Of a stretch of 64,000 nt of DNA, positions 1-9,350 are shown one piece after another (the first letter of the stretch is position 1; every line of letters starts with the position of its first letter). Position numbers and translations under genes: made by a program. The DNA comes from Nitrospirota bacterium. GTDB taxonomy: Bacteria; Nitrospirota; JACRHJ01. The DNA lies in NCBI GenBank assembly GCA_027328825.1, contig DAHWTK010000001.1, positions 1 through 64,000 of the forward strand. The letters are read 5' to 3'. The notes below the pieces were generated by a model that saw nothing but the letters and a program-made list of their open reading frames with translations, was not told where the DNA came from and did not search any database.

Positions 1-269
1 CCCCGGCCCCGAAGCTGGCGGACGGCCCTGCCCACGGTCTCCGGGACATCGAAGAACTTCAAGTCCGCAAAGATTTTCTTCCCGTGTGCCCGGAGCCAGT
101 CTATAAACTCGTAGTATCCCCCGGCCATGAATATCTCGAGGCCGAGCTTGTAGAACTTTACCGAATCTCCAAGTTCTTCCACGAGGCCCTTTGCCTCTTC
201 AACTGTCGGGACATCGAGCGCGAAAATAAGACGCTCTTCAGGCGGGATGCTTTTAGCGGATGGCGGCAA
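1..269 (-). CDS. pyrF: Orotidine 5'-phosphate decarboxylase, N-terminal part (cut by window edge)
   Basis: This enzyme makes UMP from OMP, the last step of de novo pyrimidine synthesis in the cytoplasm. The minus strand reads LIFALDVPTVEEA near residue 14, FYKLGLEIF near 39, and DLKFFDVPETV at 69-79. The last is the family's catalytic DxKxxD signature (D69, K71, D74). The start is a TTG codon at 267-269, with GGAG (276-279) six bases upstream; no ATG fits. About 89 codons are present and the 3' end lies beyond the left edge. The 109 bases between this start and htrA contain a TTGACA but no convincing -10. The identification rests on the conserved motifs, so I am confident. Confidence 0.9.
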   Translation of the reverse strand, partial: MPPSAKSIPPEERLIFALDVPTVEEAKGLVEELGDSVKFYKLGLEIFMAGGYYEFIDWLRAHGKKIFADLKFFDVPETVGRAVRQLRGR

Positions 270-378
270 GATTATCTCCGTTTATAGAAGGTTCGCTATA
301 AAAAAACACCAAACGGGGATATTTTGTCAAGAAATTATTTTTATCTTCCTTTTTACAATTAGGCTGGGGGGTAATGTG

Positions 379-1773
379 TTATGACTCCTGCTGAATCGTC
401 ACATAGAACGGCCTGCCGTCCCTGATTACCTGCACGAGGATATTCCTGCCGGGACGGGCTTTTGAGTATTCGCGGTAAAAATCCGACACGGTATTGACCG
501 GAACGCCCTCTATCTTCATTACCACGTCTCCGAAACGAAGCCCGCCCTCAAAGGCCGGACAACCGGGGACGACCTTCAGCACCAGCAGGCCCGTGGCCTT
601 TTCCATCCCGAACCTCTCCGCAATCGTCTGCGAAATCGGCTCAAGGGTAATTCCACACTGCATCGCCACCCGCTCTGTTGCAAGCGAATGCGCCTCAAGC
701 TCGCCAAGCACCACGGGCAAGTGAATCCGTCTCCCGTCACGCATTACGAGCAGATCCACCCGCTTCCCAGCCGGCGAGTTGTAAATTTTTTCCTGGAACG
801 AGCGATTGTCCTTTATCTCGTCCCCGTTCCATTCAAGCACGACATCTCTCGGTTTTATGCCGTATTTCTGCGCCGGGCTTCCGTCCAGAACATCGGACAC
901 GAGAGCTCCACCGATATTTTTCAGCCCGAACCGCTGGGCCAGGCTTTCGGTCATGTCCTGTCCTATAAGCCCCAGGTATCCGCGCGAAATTTTACCGTAT
1001 TTTACAAGCTGCGCCATTACCTCCCTGGCCCTGTTTATCGGTATGCCAAAGCCTATCATGGTTCCCGGGCCGAGGTATGCGTTGCTTATCCCGACCACCT
1101 GCCCCCGGTAGTTTATCATCGGTCCGCCGGAGTTGCCGGGCTGGATGTTCAGGTCTGCCTGTATGAAATCGAAGAAACCGATATAATGCGGCCCCGGCGG
1201 CCCGAAACCGGAGACTATGCCAGCCGAGGAAAAGAAATTAAGCCCCAAGGGGTTGCCGAGCGCTATAACCCACTGGCCGACCTTAAGCTTGGAGGAATCC
1301 CCCATACGCACGGGAATTACATTGAAATCGGGCTTGATTTTAATTACGGCGATGTCGGAGAGCGGATCCGCCCCGACGACCTTTGCCGTATACGTATGCC
1401 TGTCCTTCGTTACGACTTTTAATACCTGCGCGCCCTCTACGACGTGGTAATTCGTCAGTATAAGGCCGTTTCTGTCAACGAAAAAACCAGTCCCCTCCTT
1501 TGTCTCGGCAATTTCAATGTCGCCCTTGCCGGATTTTGCGCCGCCCTGTCCATCGCTTATTATGAAAGCGGGGTGTGCCGCCAGGCCCTCGTTCTCTATC
1601 TTTACGAGCGAGGGCATGACCTTCTGTATCACTCCGGAGAAGTCGGGCAGGACGGCCTTCGCGCCTGTATTATAGGCGCGGCCCGGGTCGCTGTCTCTCT
1701 GGAAGAAGGCAAAAGCGGCCAGGGCGATTGTAGCGGCGAATATCGCCAGTAATAACGTAGGTTTTTTGCTCAT
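379..1773 (-). CDS. htrA: HtrA/Do-family periplasmic serine protease with two PDZ domains
   Basis: This is a protein quality-control protease of the envelope. The N-terminus is a hydrophobic segment (about residues 6-24), either a membrane anchor or an uncleaved signal. A trypsin-like domain follows, with catalytic triad H110 (TNYHVVEG), D140 (DPLSDIAVIK) and S215 (PGNSGGP). Two PDZ domains occupy roughly 265-355 and 370-455. A length of 464 residues fits DegP/DegQ/MucD-type proteins. Its ATG overlaps the stop of the upstream DJ-1 gene by four bases (ATGA), so the two are probably translated together, which suggests a stress operon. Which Do subfamily it belongs to is not settled by sequence alone. 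Confidence 0.93.
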   Translation of the reverse strand: MSKKPTLLLAIFAATIALAAFAFFQRDSDPGRAYNTGAKAVLPDFSGVIQKVMPSLVKIENEGLAAHPAFIISDGQGGAKSGKGDIEIAETKEGTGFFVDRNGLILTNYHVVEGAQVLKVVTKDRHTYTAKVVGADPLSDIAVIKIKPDFNVIPVRMGDSSKLKVGQWVIALGNPLGLNFFSSAGIVSGFGPPGPHYIGFFDFIQADLNIQPGNSGGPMINYRGQVVGISNAYLGPGTMIGFGIPINRAREVMAQLVKYGKISRGYLGLIGQDMTESLAQRFGLKNIGGALVSDVLDGSPAQKYGIKPRDVVLEWNGDEIKDNRSFQEKIYNSPAGKRVDLLVMRDGRRIHLPVVLGELEAHSLATERVAMQCGITLEPISQTIAERFGMEKATGLLVLKVVPGCPAFEGGLRFGDVVMKIEGVPVNTVSDFYREYSKARPGRNILVQVIRDGRPFYVTIQQES

Positions 1774-2309
1774 GCCGCCTTTTCCTTCTCCTCTTCGAGC
1801 CTGGAAAGCTCCCGGATCACACTCACGACCTCCCGCATAAAAGCAGGAAGGTCGTCCGGCTTCCGGGAGGTAATAAGATTACCGTCCACGACTACCTCCG
1901 CATCGCGGTATTTACCGCCCGCGGCGATGATGTCATCCTTGATGCCCGGCCAGCATGTCGCGCTTCTACCGTTCATCTCCCCGGCGGATATGAGCACCTG
2001 CGGACCGTGGCATAAGGCGGCGACATACTTGTCGTCTTCAAAGAAACTCTTTACAATCCTGAGCGCGTCCTTGTTCAGGCGCACCTCCTCCGGCGCCCTG
2101 CCGCCCGGTATGACGAGCATGTCGTATTCATTCGGGTTTACGTCGTAGAGACTTTTGTCCACGGATACGAAAAGCCCGTGCTTCCCGGTAATCCTGTCCC
2201 CCTCGGGGGCCGCAACGTCCACATTCCAGCCCTCCTCCTTTATCCTGTAATACGGATAGAGGACTTCCGTGTCCTCGAAATTATTCGCTGAAATTATTAA
2301 CGCCTTCAT
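1770..2309 (-). CDS. DJ-1/PfpI family protein (class I glutamine amidotransferase-like)
   Basis: DJ-1/PfpI proteins include proteases, glyoxalase/deglycase-type enzymes and chaperones; the exact activity here is unknown. The nucleophile-elbow cysteine lies in AALCHGPQ (C100, followed by H101), and the conserved acidic residue in NFEDTE (E12). The length of 179 residues is usual. I chose the ATG at 2307-2309 because GGAGG sits seven bases upstream; an ATG six codons earlier has no ribosome site. It is the first gene of a two-gene operon with htrA (4-base overlap), which fits a role in protein or carbonyl stress. Confidence 0.88.
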   Translation of the reverse strand: MKALIISANNFEDTEVLYPYYRIKEEGWNVDVAAPEGDRITGKHGLFVSVDKSLYDVNPNEYDMLVIPGGRAPEEVRLNKDALRIVKSFFEDDKYVAALCHGPQVLISAGEMNGRSATCWPGIKDDIIAAGGKYRDAEVVVDGNLITSRKPDDLPAFMREVVSVIRELSRLEEEKEKAA

Positions 2310-2373
2310 AACGCACCTCCAAAACACGCTTCACGTTTCTTTGCTATTTAATTATATCATCCCGACGCGCCTC

Positions 2374-2403
2374 TTGACAAAGCCGCCCGGCGCATGTTAC
2401 ACA
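2374..2403 (+). promoter_or_regulatory. Possible sigma-70 promoter of tldD
   Basis: A perfect -35 TTGACA (2374-2379) is followed after 18 bases by a weak -10 TACACA (2398-2403, 3 of 6). Transcription would start only a few bases before the tldD ATG at 2414, which also lacks a ribosome-binding site. The message may therefore be nearly leaderless. Weak evidence. Confidence 0.3.
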
Positions 2404-2413
2404 TACAGAACCT

Positions 2414-3799
2414 ATGGACATAAAAGAGCTTAAACCGCTTCTGTCGGAAATTGTATCCGACATGGAAAAGACCGTTCCCTACGCCTGCGGGCTTGTCTTG
2501 GAGACGCTTGGCGAGCGCGTGGTCGTAATGACAAAGGAATCCCGCGTAGAGCCGCTCGACCCATCGAGGGGCGCAGTCCTTACGGTATTCACCGGCAGCG
2601 GGTTCATCGAGCGTTCGACCTCAGATCTCTCCCCGGAGGGGCTTAAAAAAGCCGCGCGGGAGCTTGTCAAGTCGGCTGAATCCGCCGGTATCGGCGGGAA
2701 TATCCGCATAGACCCGGGCGGGAGCCTTGATAAAGATTTCGGCATAAAGGAAAAAATCCCCAACGATTCCGTGCCTCTGAAGGACAAGGTGGGGCGGTGC
2801 TCGGAATATATGGAGAAGCTCCGTAAGATGGACGGGCGCATCGTGAACGCCGTATCCGTCTATGCCTATACCAGGAACAGGGAGCTTTACGTAAACCGAA
2901 ACAAGACCCTCTTCCAGGACGTCAAAAGGGGCCAGGCGGTCATACAGGCCGTAATGAGGGACGGCTCCGAGACCGCCCAGCTTCACGAAGGCGACTCGCG
3001 CCAGGGCGGATACGAGAACTCCGTCATACCGGAGGAAAAATTCCATTCACTAGTCCGGGACTGCGGGCGCATCCTTGGCGCCCCGCGCCTCGCCCCCGGT
3101 GTCTATGACTGCATATTCTCCCCGGAATTCGCCGGCATCACGGCACACGAGTGTTTCGGACACGGAACCGAGACGGACATGTTCTTAAAGGGCCGCTCAA
3201 GGGCGCAGGAATTTCTACATAAACCAGTCGGTTCGGCTCTTGTTAATATGTTCGACTCTCCCGCCGAGGAGGGCGCGGCGGCGAGCTTCTTCTTCGACCA
3301 CGAGGGACAGCTCTCCTCGCGGACGCAAATTATAAAGGACGGAGTCCTCGTCTCCGGCATTACGGACCTTAACTCCGCCACAAGGCTCGGCGTCAGGAGA
3401 ACTGCCAACGGCAGGCGCGAGTCTTACGAACGGAAGGCTTACGCCCGGATGACGAACACGTTCTTCGGCCCTGGGAGCAACACATTCGAGGAGATGCTTA
3501 AAAGCATCGACTCCGGCTATTACCTCACGCACCCGTCCAACGGAATGGAAGACCCGAAGGGCTGGGGTATACAGCTCGAAGGCTATCTCGCCGAGGAGAT
3601 AAAGGGCGGGAAACTAACAGGTAATGTCTATACCCCGGTAATTGTAACGGGCTATCTGCCGGATATGCTTAGCTCCATCAGCATGGTGGGGGATAAGTCC
3701 ACGCTCTTCGGCCTGGGCTACTGCGGCAAGGGCCATAAGGAGTGGGTGAAGGTTACCGATGGCGGCCCGTTCCTTAAGCTCAAGGCGAGACTGGCATAG
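2414..3799 (+). CDS. tldD: TldD/PmbA-family metalloprotease
   Basis: Members of this family form heterodimeric TldD/TldE proteases that cleave unfolded peptides and process some RiPP peptides. The zinc motif HECFGH (H245, E246, H250; HExxxH) marks the catalytic TldD-type subunit. The expected third ligand is C437 in YCGKGHKEW near the C-terminus. The length of 461 residues is normal. No TldE/PmbA partner gene is adjacent. The gene stands alone, divergent from the DJ-1-htrA operon, with 104 bases between starts and no clear ribosome-binding site. Confidence 0.9.
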   Translation: MDIKELKPLLSEIVSDMEKTVPYACGLVLETLGERVVVMTKESRVEPLDPSRGAVLTVFTGSGFIERSTSDLSPEGLKKAARELVKSAESAGIGGNIRIDPGGSLDKDFGIKEKIPNDSVPLKDKVGRCSEYMEKLRKMDGRIVNAVSVYAYTRNRELYVNRNKTLFQDVKRGQAVIQAVMRDGSETAQLHEGDSRQGGYENSVIPEEKFHSLVRDCGRILGAPRLAPGVYDCIFSPEFAGITAHECFGHGTETDMFLKGRSRAQEFLHKPVGSALVNMFDSPAEEGAAASFFFDHEGQLSSRTQIIKDGVLVSGITDLNSATRLGVRRTANGRRESYERKAYARMTNTFFGPGSNTFEEMLKSIDSGYYLTHPSNGMEDPKGWGIQLEGYLAEEIKGGKLTGNVYTPVIVTGYLPDMLSSISMVGDKSTLFGLGYCGKGHKEWVKVTDGGPFLKLKARLA

Positions 3800-3964
3800 G
3801 GGGCATAATCCATTGCGCCCGGCCTTGCGGCCCGCCGGCTGCCTTTTTGGGGCATTGACCTGATTCTGCTACCGATACCAACGCTTCTGCGCCTGCCGGG
3901 CTGCAAAATCCAAATTAAATATGAATCAGGCCGCCGAAGTAAAAACTCCATGGGAAATTTGCTA

Positions 3965-3993
3965 TTGACCTCAAAGCCCTTAATCTATAAGAT
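3965..3993 (+). promoter_or_regulatory. Possible sigma-70 promoter of the DAHP synthase gene
   Basis: TTGACC (3965-3970) and TAAGAT (3988-3993) are separated by 17 bases, about 45 bases before the start codon at 4039. The rest of the 239-base gap after tldD (3800-3964) holds no gene that I can see. Confidence 0.4.
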
Positions 3994-4038
3994 ATTCCTG
4001 CTCTATATATTTCCGTTTTTTAAATACGCGAGGTAAAA

Positions 4039-5067
4039 ATGAGTTTTCAATACATAAGAAAAATGCCGTCCGTAGAGGAAATACTTAATACCATGCCGCT
4101 CCCGGAGAAGCTTGCAGAGGTAAAGAAGGAGCGGGATGCGGAAATAACCTCCGTGATAAGGGGCGAAAGCGAGAAATTCCTTGTGATCATAGGGCCATGC
4201 TCCGCCGATAACGAAGACGCCCTGATAGAATACGTCTCGAAGCTCGCCAGGCTCCAGGAGGAGGTTGAGGATAAGATAGTATTAATTCCGAGGATTTATA
4301 CGAACAAGCCGCGCACCACAGGCGAGGGCTACAAGGGCATGGCCCATCAGCCTACGCCGACCGAGGCGCCGAATATGGTCAAGGGCCTGAAAGCAATAAG
4401 AAAAATGCACATCCGGGCCATGAAGGAGACGCATCTGACCGCCGCAGACGAGATGCTTTATCCCGAAAACTATGCGTATATCGAGGATATTTTGAGCTAT
4501 GTCGCCGTCGGCGCGCGCTCTGTCGAAAACCAGCTGCATCGGCTGACGGTCAGCGGCATAGGCGTCCCGGCGGGGATGAAAAATCCCACGAACGGAGACA
4601 TGGAAGTCATGCTCAATTCCGTTAACGCGGCCCAGATCCCGCACGTCCTGGTATACAACGGCTGGGAGGTTAAGACATCCGGAAACCCGCTAACACATTG
4701 TATTTTAAGAGGCGCGGTTGACCAGCACGGCGCCAGCATCCCGAACTACCACTACGAAAACCTGATGCGCCTCTCCGAGGTTTACAAGAAGCGGAACCTC
4801 CAGTTCCCGGCGATAATCGTGGATACCAACCACGCGAATTCAAACAAGATTTTCCTTGAACAACCGAGAATTGCCCGGGAGGTCATGCAAAGCCGCGCGA
4901 CCTCCAGAACGCTCCGGAGCCGGGTGAAGGGGCTTATGATCGAGAGCTATCTCGTCGAAGGGTCGCAGAAGGTCGGGGAGAAAGTACACGGCAAGTCCAT
5001 AACAGACCCCTGCCTTGGCTGGGAGGACTCAGAGCGGCTTGTCAGGGACTTAGCGGAGCTCGCATAG
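4039..5067 (+). CDS. aroG: 3-deoxy-7-phosphoheptulonate synthase, class I (AroG/F/H type)
   Basis: This enzyme condenses phosphoenolpyruvate and erythrose 4-phosphate, the first step of the shikimate pathway. Visible class I hallmarks are the metal ligand C54 in IIGPCSAD, the PRTTGEGYKG segment, DTNHANSNK with the metal-binding histidine, ESYLVEG, and DPCLGW near the end. The length of 342 residues matches the bacterial feedback-inhibited type. The start has GAGGT upstream. It is a single-gene unit ended by a strong hairpin. Which amino acid inhibits it cannot be told from sequence alone. Confidence 0.93.
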   Translation: MSFQYIRKMPSVEEILNTMPLPEKLAEVKKERDAEITSVIRGESEKFLVIIGPCSADNEDALIEYVSKLARLQEEVEDKIVLIPRIYTNKPRTTGEGYKGMAHQPTPTEAPNMVKGLKAIRKMHIRAMKETHLTAADEMLYPENYAYIEDILSYVAVGARSVENQLHRLTVSGIGVPAGMKNPTNGDMEVMLNSVNAAQIPHVLVYNGWEVKTSGNPLTHCILRGAVDQHGASIPNYHYENLMRLSEVYKKRNLQFPAIIVDTNHANSNKIFLEQPRIAREVMQSRATSRTLRSRVKGLMIESYLVEGSQKVGEKVHGKSITDPCLGWEDSERLVRDLAELA

Positions 5068-5093
5068 CATAAATAACACTGTGCGGGGATAGC

Positions 5094-5130
5094 AAAAAGG
5101 CGGCTTTTCTCCAGGGAAAGCCGCCTTTTT
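5094..5130. terminator. Bidirectional intrinsic terminator
   Basis: A perfect 14-bp inverted repeat (arms 5094-5107 and 5117-5130) encloses a 9-base loop. It has five A's on one side and five T's on the other, so it can stop transcription from both the DAHP synthase gene (+) and the converging permease operon (-). Confidence 0.9.
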
Positions 5131-5214
5131 CATGAGATTTTCAGGGGCCGCACCGCGATATTCTTATGGAAAACATCATCAAAGACCGGCGCGGCCCCAT
5201 GCTTCTTTTATCCC

Positions 5215-7113
5215 TTAACCGGCGTCCGAAGCCGCCGGCTTGCTGGTCAGGAATATCTCCTTGCCCTTTTGCTTGCTCGTCTTCAGGAAATATATCACAC
5301 CGTAGATTCCCCAGACGCCGCATATGCCGAGCGCGATGAACGGCTCCTTCCAGCTCATACCGGCCACCGTAAACGGCCCGATGAGATAGAAGAGCATAAT
5401 CATCAGGTTCGCAAGCAGGCCGAGGACCGGTATGACGAAGTGCTTGATGCCGTTGAAGGATTTATGTTCCTTGAAGGCCACAATGGCAATCCAGCATGTC
5501 ATCATGTATAGCATGAACGTCCCGAAGTTGCTGACGAGCGTCATGATAAGAAGCGTGTTCGGGAGCTTCGCGTATGCCGCAGGCGAGAATAACCCGAAGC
5601 TGTACCAGAAGTTATGCTTGTCCAGAGCCGCGGGGGTCGTGCCGCCCAGATATATCGTTACGGATATTATGCCTATCACGGCGGAAATGGCGGCAAGCGT
5701 CCATATCGCGCGGTAGGGCGAGGCGGTCTTCCCGTGGAGAAGCCCGAAGTGTGAGCCCAGTTCGTCGTCCTTGCCCATCGCGTATGTCACGCGGGCGCCG
5801 GTCGAGAGGCAGGACAGCGTCGTGCCGATAAGCGCCAGGAATACCGTGAACGCCTGCACAAGCATGAACGCCTTTCCTGCGGCGTAACTCCCGAAGAGCC
5901 ATGTGCCGGTAATGACCATCATATCTCCCAGCGGCGCGCCCGAAGCCCCGGCCATAGGCATGGTGTAGCCGTTGTGCAGGAAGTAATTCCCGGCGAAATA
6001 CTCAATCAGGTAACAGACCGCGCCCTGGATTACCAGGGACAAAAGGACCGCCCTCGGTATGTCCTTTTTCGGGTGTTTCGCCTCCTCGCCCATGGCCGTT
6101 ACGGACTCGAAGCCGACGAGTATGAGTATTGCGATAGCCGCCTGTATGAATATGAAGTTGAAGCTGTGCGGCGCTATGACGGATTTGGCTGACGTATGGT
6201 AATTGAATGTCGGATTGCCGCTATTGTCTTTCGTGATAGCCCCGGCGTCGGAATAGTCCACCGTGAATGGGGCCGCGAGCTTCGGGTCTGATACCGGATT
6301 TCCGTTCTTGTCCGCCGGGAGAGGGTTTCCGTCCTTGTCCGTCCCGTCCTGCATCTGGTATACCGGCTTCCCGCCCTTGTCCAGTGCCGGTTTTCCGTTT
6401 GAATCCAGCAGTGGCTCCGGGTTCCCCTCGTCGTCCTTCACCGGCACCTGCGCCACCTGGTAGTTCACGGCCACGCCGTTACTCAAGTGATAGCCGACGG
6501 AGCCCTGCGGGTGCTCGACGCGGTAGCCTATCGCTATGACGGAAAACACCAGGAGCGCCGAGATCTGGATTATATTAATCGCCATGTTGACAGCCGTCGT
6601 GCCCGTTACGCCCCGGAATGCGATGTATGCCACGCCGAAAGCGAACAATATGCAGAACAGGTACATGAAGAGCGGGCTGTTGTATGTGCCGCTGAAGGTG
6701 TCGGGGAAGAACTGGTTCAAAAGAAATCCGCCCAGTATTGCCGTAACGCCCACCATGACCCCCGGATATACCCAGTAATAAAGGTGGCTCGCCCAACCGG
6801 TGAAGAACTTCGCCATGCGGGCGAACTTGTATGCGTGCGTTTTCGATAGATACGCCTGCTCCGCATAGAGATACGACGAGCCGGGGCCCGGATAGAGCTT
6901 GGCCAGCTCTGCATAGCTTATGGCCGTCGCAAGGCACAGAAGCAGCGCGAAGACTATCCCGAACCACATAGACTCGCCCGCCATCGGCGCGCCGTAGAGC
7001 GACTGCATCTGGAACGTCAGCCATAAGAATGCTCCGGGCGCTATCAGGGCCATCGCATTGATCGTAAGACCTGTCAGTCCCAATGTCCCCTTGGTAGGTT
7101 GTTCGTTTGCCAT
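5215..7113 (-). CDS. APC-superfamily amino acid permease with a large Asp/Gly/Pro-repeat loop
   Basis: This is probably a secondary transporter for amino acids or amines in the inner membrane. The N-terminus GLTGLTINAMALIAPGAF is typical of the APC superfamily, and about 12 hydrophobic segments are visible over 632 residues. The ATG at 7111-7113 has GGAGG seven bases upstream; an earlier in-frame start does not. Residues about 200-317 form an unusual hydrophilic insertion between two membrane segments, with repeated DxxGNP/DxxGKP units. The gene is third in an operon with an outer-membrane barrel and an ammonium transporter behind a sigma-54 promoter, pointing to nitrogen-controlled uptake. 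Its substrate is unknown. Confidence 0.85.
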   Translation of the reverse strand: MANEQPTKGTLGLTGLTINAMALIAPGAFLWLTFQMQSLYGAPMAGESMWFGIVFALLLCLATAISYAELAKLYPGPGSSYLYAEQAYLSKTHAYKFARMAKFFTGWASHLYYWVYPGVMVGVTAILGGFLLNQFFPDTFSGTYNSPLFMYLFCILFAFGVAYIAFRGVTGTTAVNMAINIIQISALLVFSVIAIGYRVEHPQGSVGYHLSNGVAVNYQVAQVPVKDDEGNPEPLLDSNGKPALDKGGKPVYQMQDGTDKDGNPLPADKNGNPVSDPKLAAPFTVDYSDAGAITKDNSGNPTFNYHTSAKSVIAPHSFNFIFIQAAIAILILVGFESVTAMGEEAKHPKKDIPRAVLLSLVIQGAVCYLIEYFAGNYFLHNGYTMPMAGASGAPLGDMMVITGTWLFGSYAAGKAFMLVQAFTVFLALIGTTLSCLSTGARVTYAMGKDDELGSHFGLLHGKTASPYRAIWTLAAISAVIGIISVTIYLGGTTPAALDKHNFWYSFGLFSPAAYAKLPNTLLIMTLVSNFGTFMLYMMTCWIAIVAFKEHKSFNGIKHFVIPVLGLLANLMIMLFYLIGPFTVAGMSWKEPFIALGICGVWGIYGVIYFLKTSKQKGKEIFLTSKPAASDAG

Positions 7114-7179
7114 ATTATTACCTCCTGCACCTTGGATTATTGCCTGCGCCAATCGACCGGCCCAATCGCCGGTCATCGG

Positions 7180-8430
7180 CTACCTCGATGTCTTGCGCAG
7201 ATTGAAGTCCGGATAGGCCGCGACTGTTACTTCGGATGCGTCGAGACCCCCGTCCTCCATCTCCGGCATGACCCTGTTGCCTACTGCAAGGCCAAGCGCC
7301 TTGAATACGATAAACGAGGCCGCTCCCACATATAAAATACAGGTCGCCGCCCCGGTCAACTGCGCCAGAAGCTGGCCCGGCGCCCCGTAAAAAAGGCCCA
7401 TAACCGGCCCCGCGACGCCGTTCATGCCCGCCCCGGAACGCCCGTCTGCAAAAAGGCCGAGCGCAAGCACGCCCCACGCCCCGCCCATCCCGTGCACGGC
7501 GAACGCCCCGACCGGGTCGTCCACCTTCAGCACGCGCTCCGTAAAAAACACCCCCCAGCAGGCCAGCACGCCCGCCGCCGCCCCTATGAACACTGCGGCA
7601 GGCGTCCCGACATATGCGCAAGAAGCGCTTATGGCGACAAGCCCCGATAGAAGTCCGTTGCATACGAGGCTCAAGTCCGGCCTTCCGAAGCGAAGCCACA
7701 TGTAGAGCATAGCCGCCGCCGCGCCTGAGCCGCCCGCCAGGATGGTATTCACAGCCGCCATGCCGGGCCTGAAATCTCCGCCAAGGAGCGTAAAGCCGAT
7801 GGCGAGCCCGATCCATCCGAAGGCAAGCATCAGCGTGCCCACGACGGCCATAGGTATGTGGTGGCCGGGGAATGCGTTGGGAGAGCCGTTCTTTCCGAAC
7901 TTGCCCAGCCTGGGGCCGAGTATCCGCGCCCCGACAAGGGCCGTAACGCCGCCGGTCATGTGGATTACGGAAGAGCCGGCAAAATCGACAAAACCGTGTC
8001 CAAGACCGAAGCCCCCCAGCCTTGAGAGCCAGCCCCCGCCCCAGACCCAGTTTGCAAATAGCGGATAAATGGCCGCGCCCATTATGACCGAATAGATGGA
8101 AAACGATTTGAAACTCCATCTTTCCGCCATTGCCCCTGCGGGGATTGCGGCGGCAACGGCCATCAGCGCCGCCTGGAAGAAGAACAGGGCGAAAATCCCG
8201 TTCCCGGCGCCTGCGCCGGAGAGGAAAACCATGCGGCCTTCTCCCGTCTGGACGGCAAACCCGACCGCCCAGTAGGCAGGCATTGCCAGGCAGAACGCCA
8301 TCAGGCCCATCGCCATGGTGTGGCTTGCGTTCTTTGCGCGCGTGAAGCCTGTCTCATACAGTGCAAAGCCCGCCTGCATGAACATGACCATAAGACCGCA
8401 CAAAAGAACCGGGATTGTATTCGCGCACAT
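7180..8430 (-). CDS. amt: Ammonium transporter (Amt family)
   Basis: Amt proteins carry ammonium across the inner membrane. About 11 membrane segments are visible in 416 residues. The twin pore histidines are present as H157 (SSVIHMTGG) and H313 (AVHGMGGAWG). The N-terminus MQAGFALYETGFTRAKN is characteristic of one Amt branch. GAGGAA lies upstream of the ATG. It sits between the barrel protein and the permease, all on the minus strand with short gaps. No glnK/PII gene is adjacent, which is unusual for amt. Expression is probably driven by the sigma-54 promoter at 9351-9366. Confidence 0.95.
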   Translation of the reverse strand: MCANTIPVLLCGLMVMFMQAGFALYETGFTRAKNASHTMAMGLMAFCLAMPAYWAVGFAVQTGEGRMVFLSGAGAGNGIFALFFFQAALMAVAAAIPAGAMAERWSFKSFSIYSVIMGAAIYPLFANWVWGGGWLSRLGGFGLGHGFVDFAGSSVIHMTGGVTALVGARILGPRLGKFGKNGSPNAFPGHHIPMAVVGTLMLAFGWIGLAIGFTLLGGDFRPGMAAVNTILAGGSGAAAAMLYMWLRFGRPDLSLVCNGLLSGLVAISASCAYVGTPAAVFIGAAAGVLACWGVFFTERVLKVDDPVGAFAVHGMGGAWGVLALGLFADGRSGAGMNGVAGPVMGLFYGAPGQLLAQLTGAATCILYVGAASFIVFKALGLAVGNRVMPEMEDGGLDASEVTVAAYPDFNLRKTSR

Positions 8431-8453
8431 TGTTAAATGTTCCTCTTCTGCCT

Positions 8454-9266
8454 TTACGGGAAGTTGATGTCAAGCTGTGTCGTGAAGGTCGGCTGACCGC
8501 CGGTGGCCTTCCTGTTGAAGATGTCGTAGCCGAGGATGACGGCGACGTTCTTCGAGAAGTTCCACGATGCGCCGAAGCTCAGGGCGCCGAAGGCGTTGTT
8601 GCCGCCCTGGTAGTCCACTCCCATCCAGAGCTTGTCGGATATTTCGCTTATTGTGCGGTCCCAGGAGGCCAGTACGCCGTTGTTCTGGGTGCGGCCTATG
8701 CCGTTTGCCTGGATGTTGTTGTCCTTCATGAATATGTTCCCGCCGTTGCCGACATACCACCCGGCGGAGAGCCTGCCGACATACGGGAACGTCCTCGCGA
8801 CGAGGCCGTATGCCAGGTCCGATTCGGTGTTATGGAAGACGTCCCCGCCCCGGACGCCGACGTTGTATATGCCTACCGCGACGGCGGGCTGATATTTAAA
8901 AAAAGCGTCCTCAGGCGTGGCAATCTTGGCGTTAAAATAGACCGGAGCGTCGTCTATGGCCTCGCTCGTGCCACCGTGGCCGTCTGCCTGCGGCCCGACG
9001 CGCATGTAATCGACGCCGACCTCCGCCTGCACCTTCTTGAACGGCAGAACGCCCGCCAACACACCCAGGTCGTACATTATCGGGGCGTACGACCCGCCGC
9101 TTTTCTTCACCCTGACATACGTGTCGAGGTCAAGGTGAAAGGTCCCGTAAGGCTGAATGTCCGTGGACGGTATCCATATCTGCGTGGAAGGCGTGGCCAG
9201 CGCCGTGCCCGAAACCAGGGCCGAAAAAAGGCCGCCAATAAGCAGAATTACAACTTTTTTCCCCAT
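8454..9266 (-). CDS. Predicted outer-membrane beta-barrel protein
   Basis: I do not recognise a named family. Residues 1-24 form a clear signal peptide ending in GTALA. The rest is rich in alternating polar/aromatic strands and glycine, as in 10-12-strand barrels (YGTFHLDLDTYVRV, VQAEVGVDYMRV, YVGRLSAGWYVGNGGN). At 270 residues it is shorter than general porins. As first gene of the operon with amt and the permease it may be a channel or sensor for nitrogen compounds; that is inference from context only. AGGAG precedes the ATG. Confidence 0.7.
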   Translation of the reverse strand: MGKKVVILLIGGLFSALVSGTALATPSTQIWIPSTDIQPYGTFHLDLDTYVRVKKSGGSYAPIMYDLGVLAGVLPFKKVQAEVGVDYMRVGPQADGHGGTSEAIDDAPVYFNAKIATPEDAFFKYQPAVAVGIYNVGVRGGDVFHNTESDLAYGLVARTFPYVGRLSAGWYVGNGGNIFMKDNNIQANGIGRTQNNGVLASWDRTISEISDKLWMGVDYQGGNNAFGALSFGASWNFSKNVAVILGYDIFNRKATGGQPTFTTQLDINFP

Positions 9267-9350
9267 TTTCTTCTCCTTTCAGGTCAAGGAAAACTCGAAA
9301 TAACTCCCGCGCCGATAGTCCTCTCCGGCGCTCCCATGACAATTTGTTTT

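Noticed and set aside
84..287. 67-codon plus-strand frame at the left edge
   Set aside because: It is the antisense of the recognisable pyrF fragment on the minus strand.
7118..8119. 333-codon frame overlapping amt on the same strand
   Set aside because: Arg/Gly-rich out-of-frame translation of amt; amt itself has clear pore histidines.
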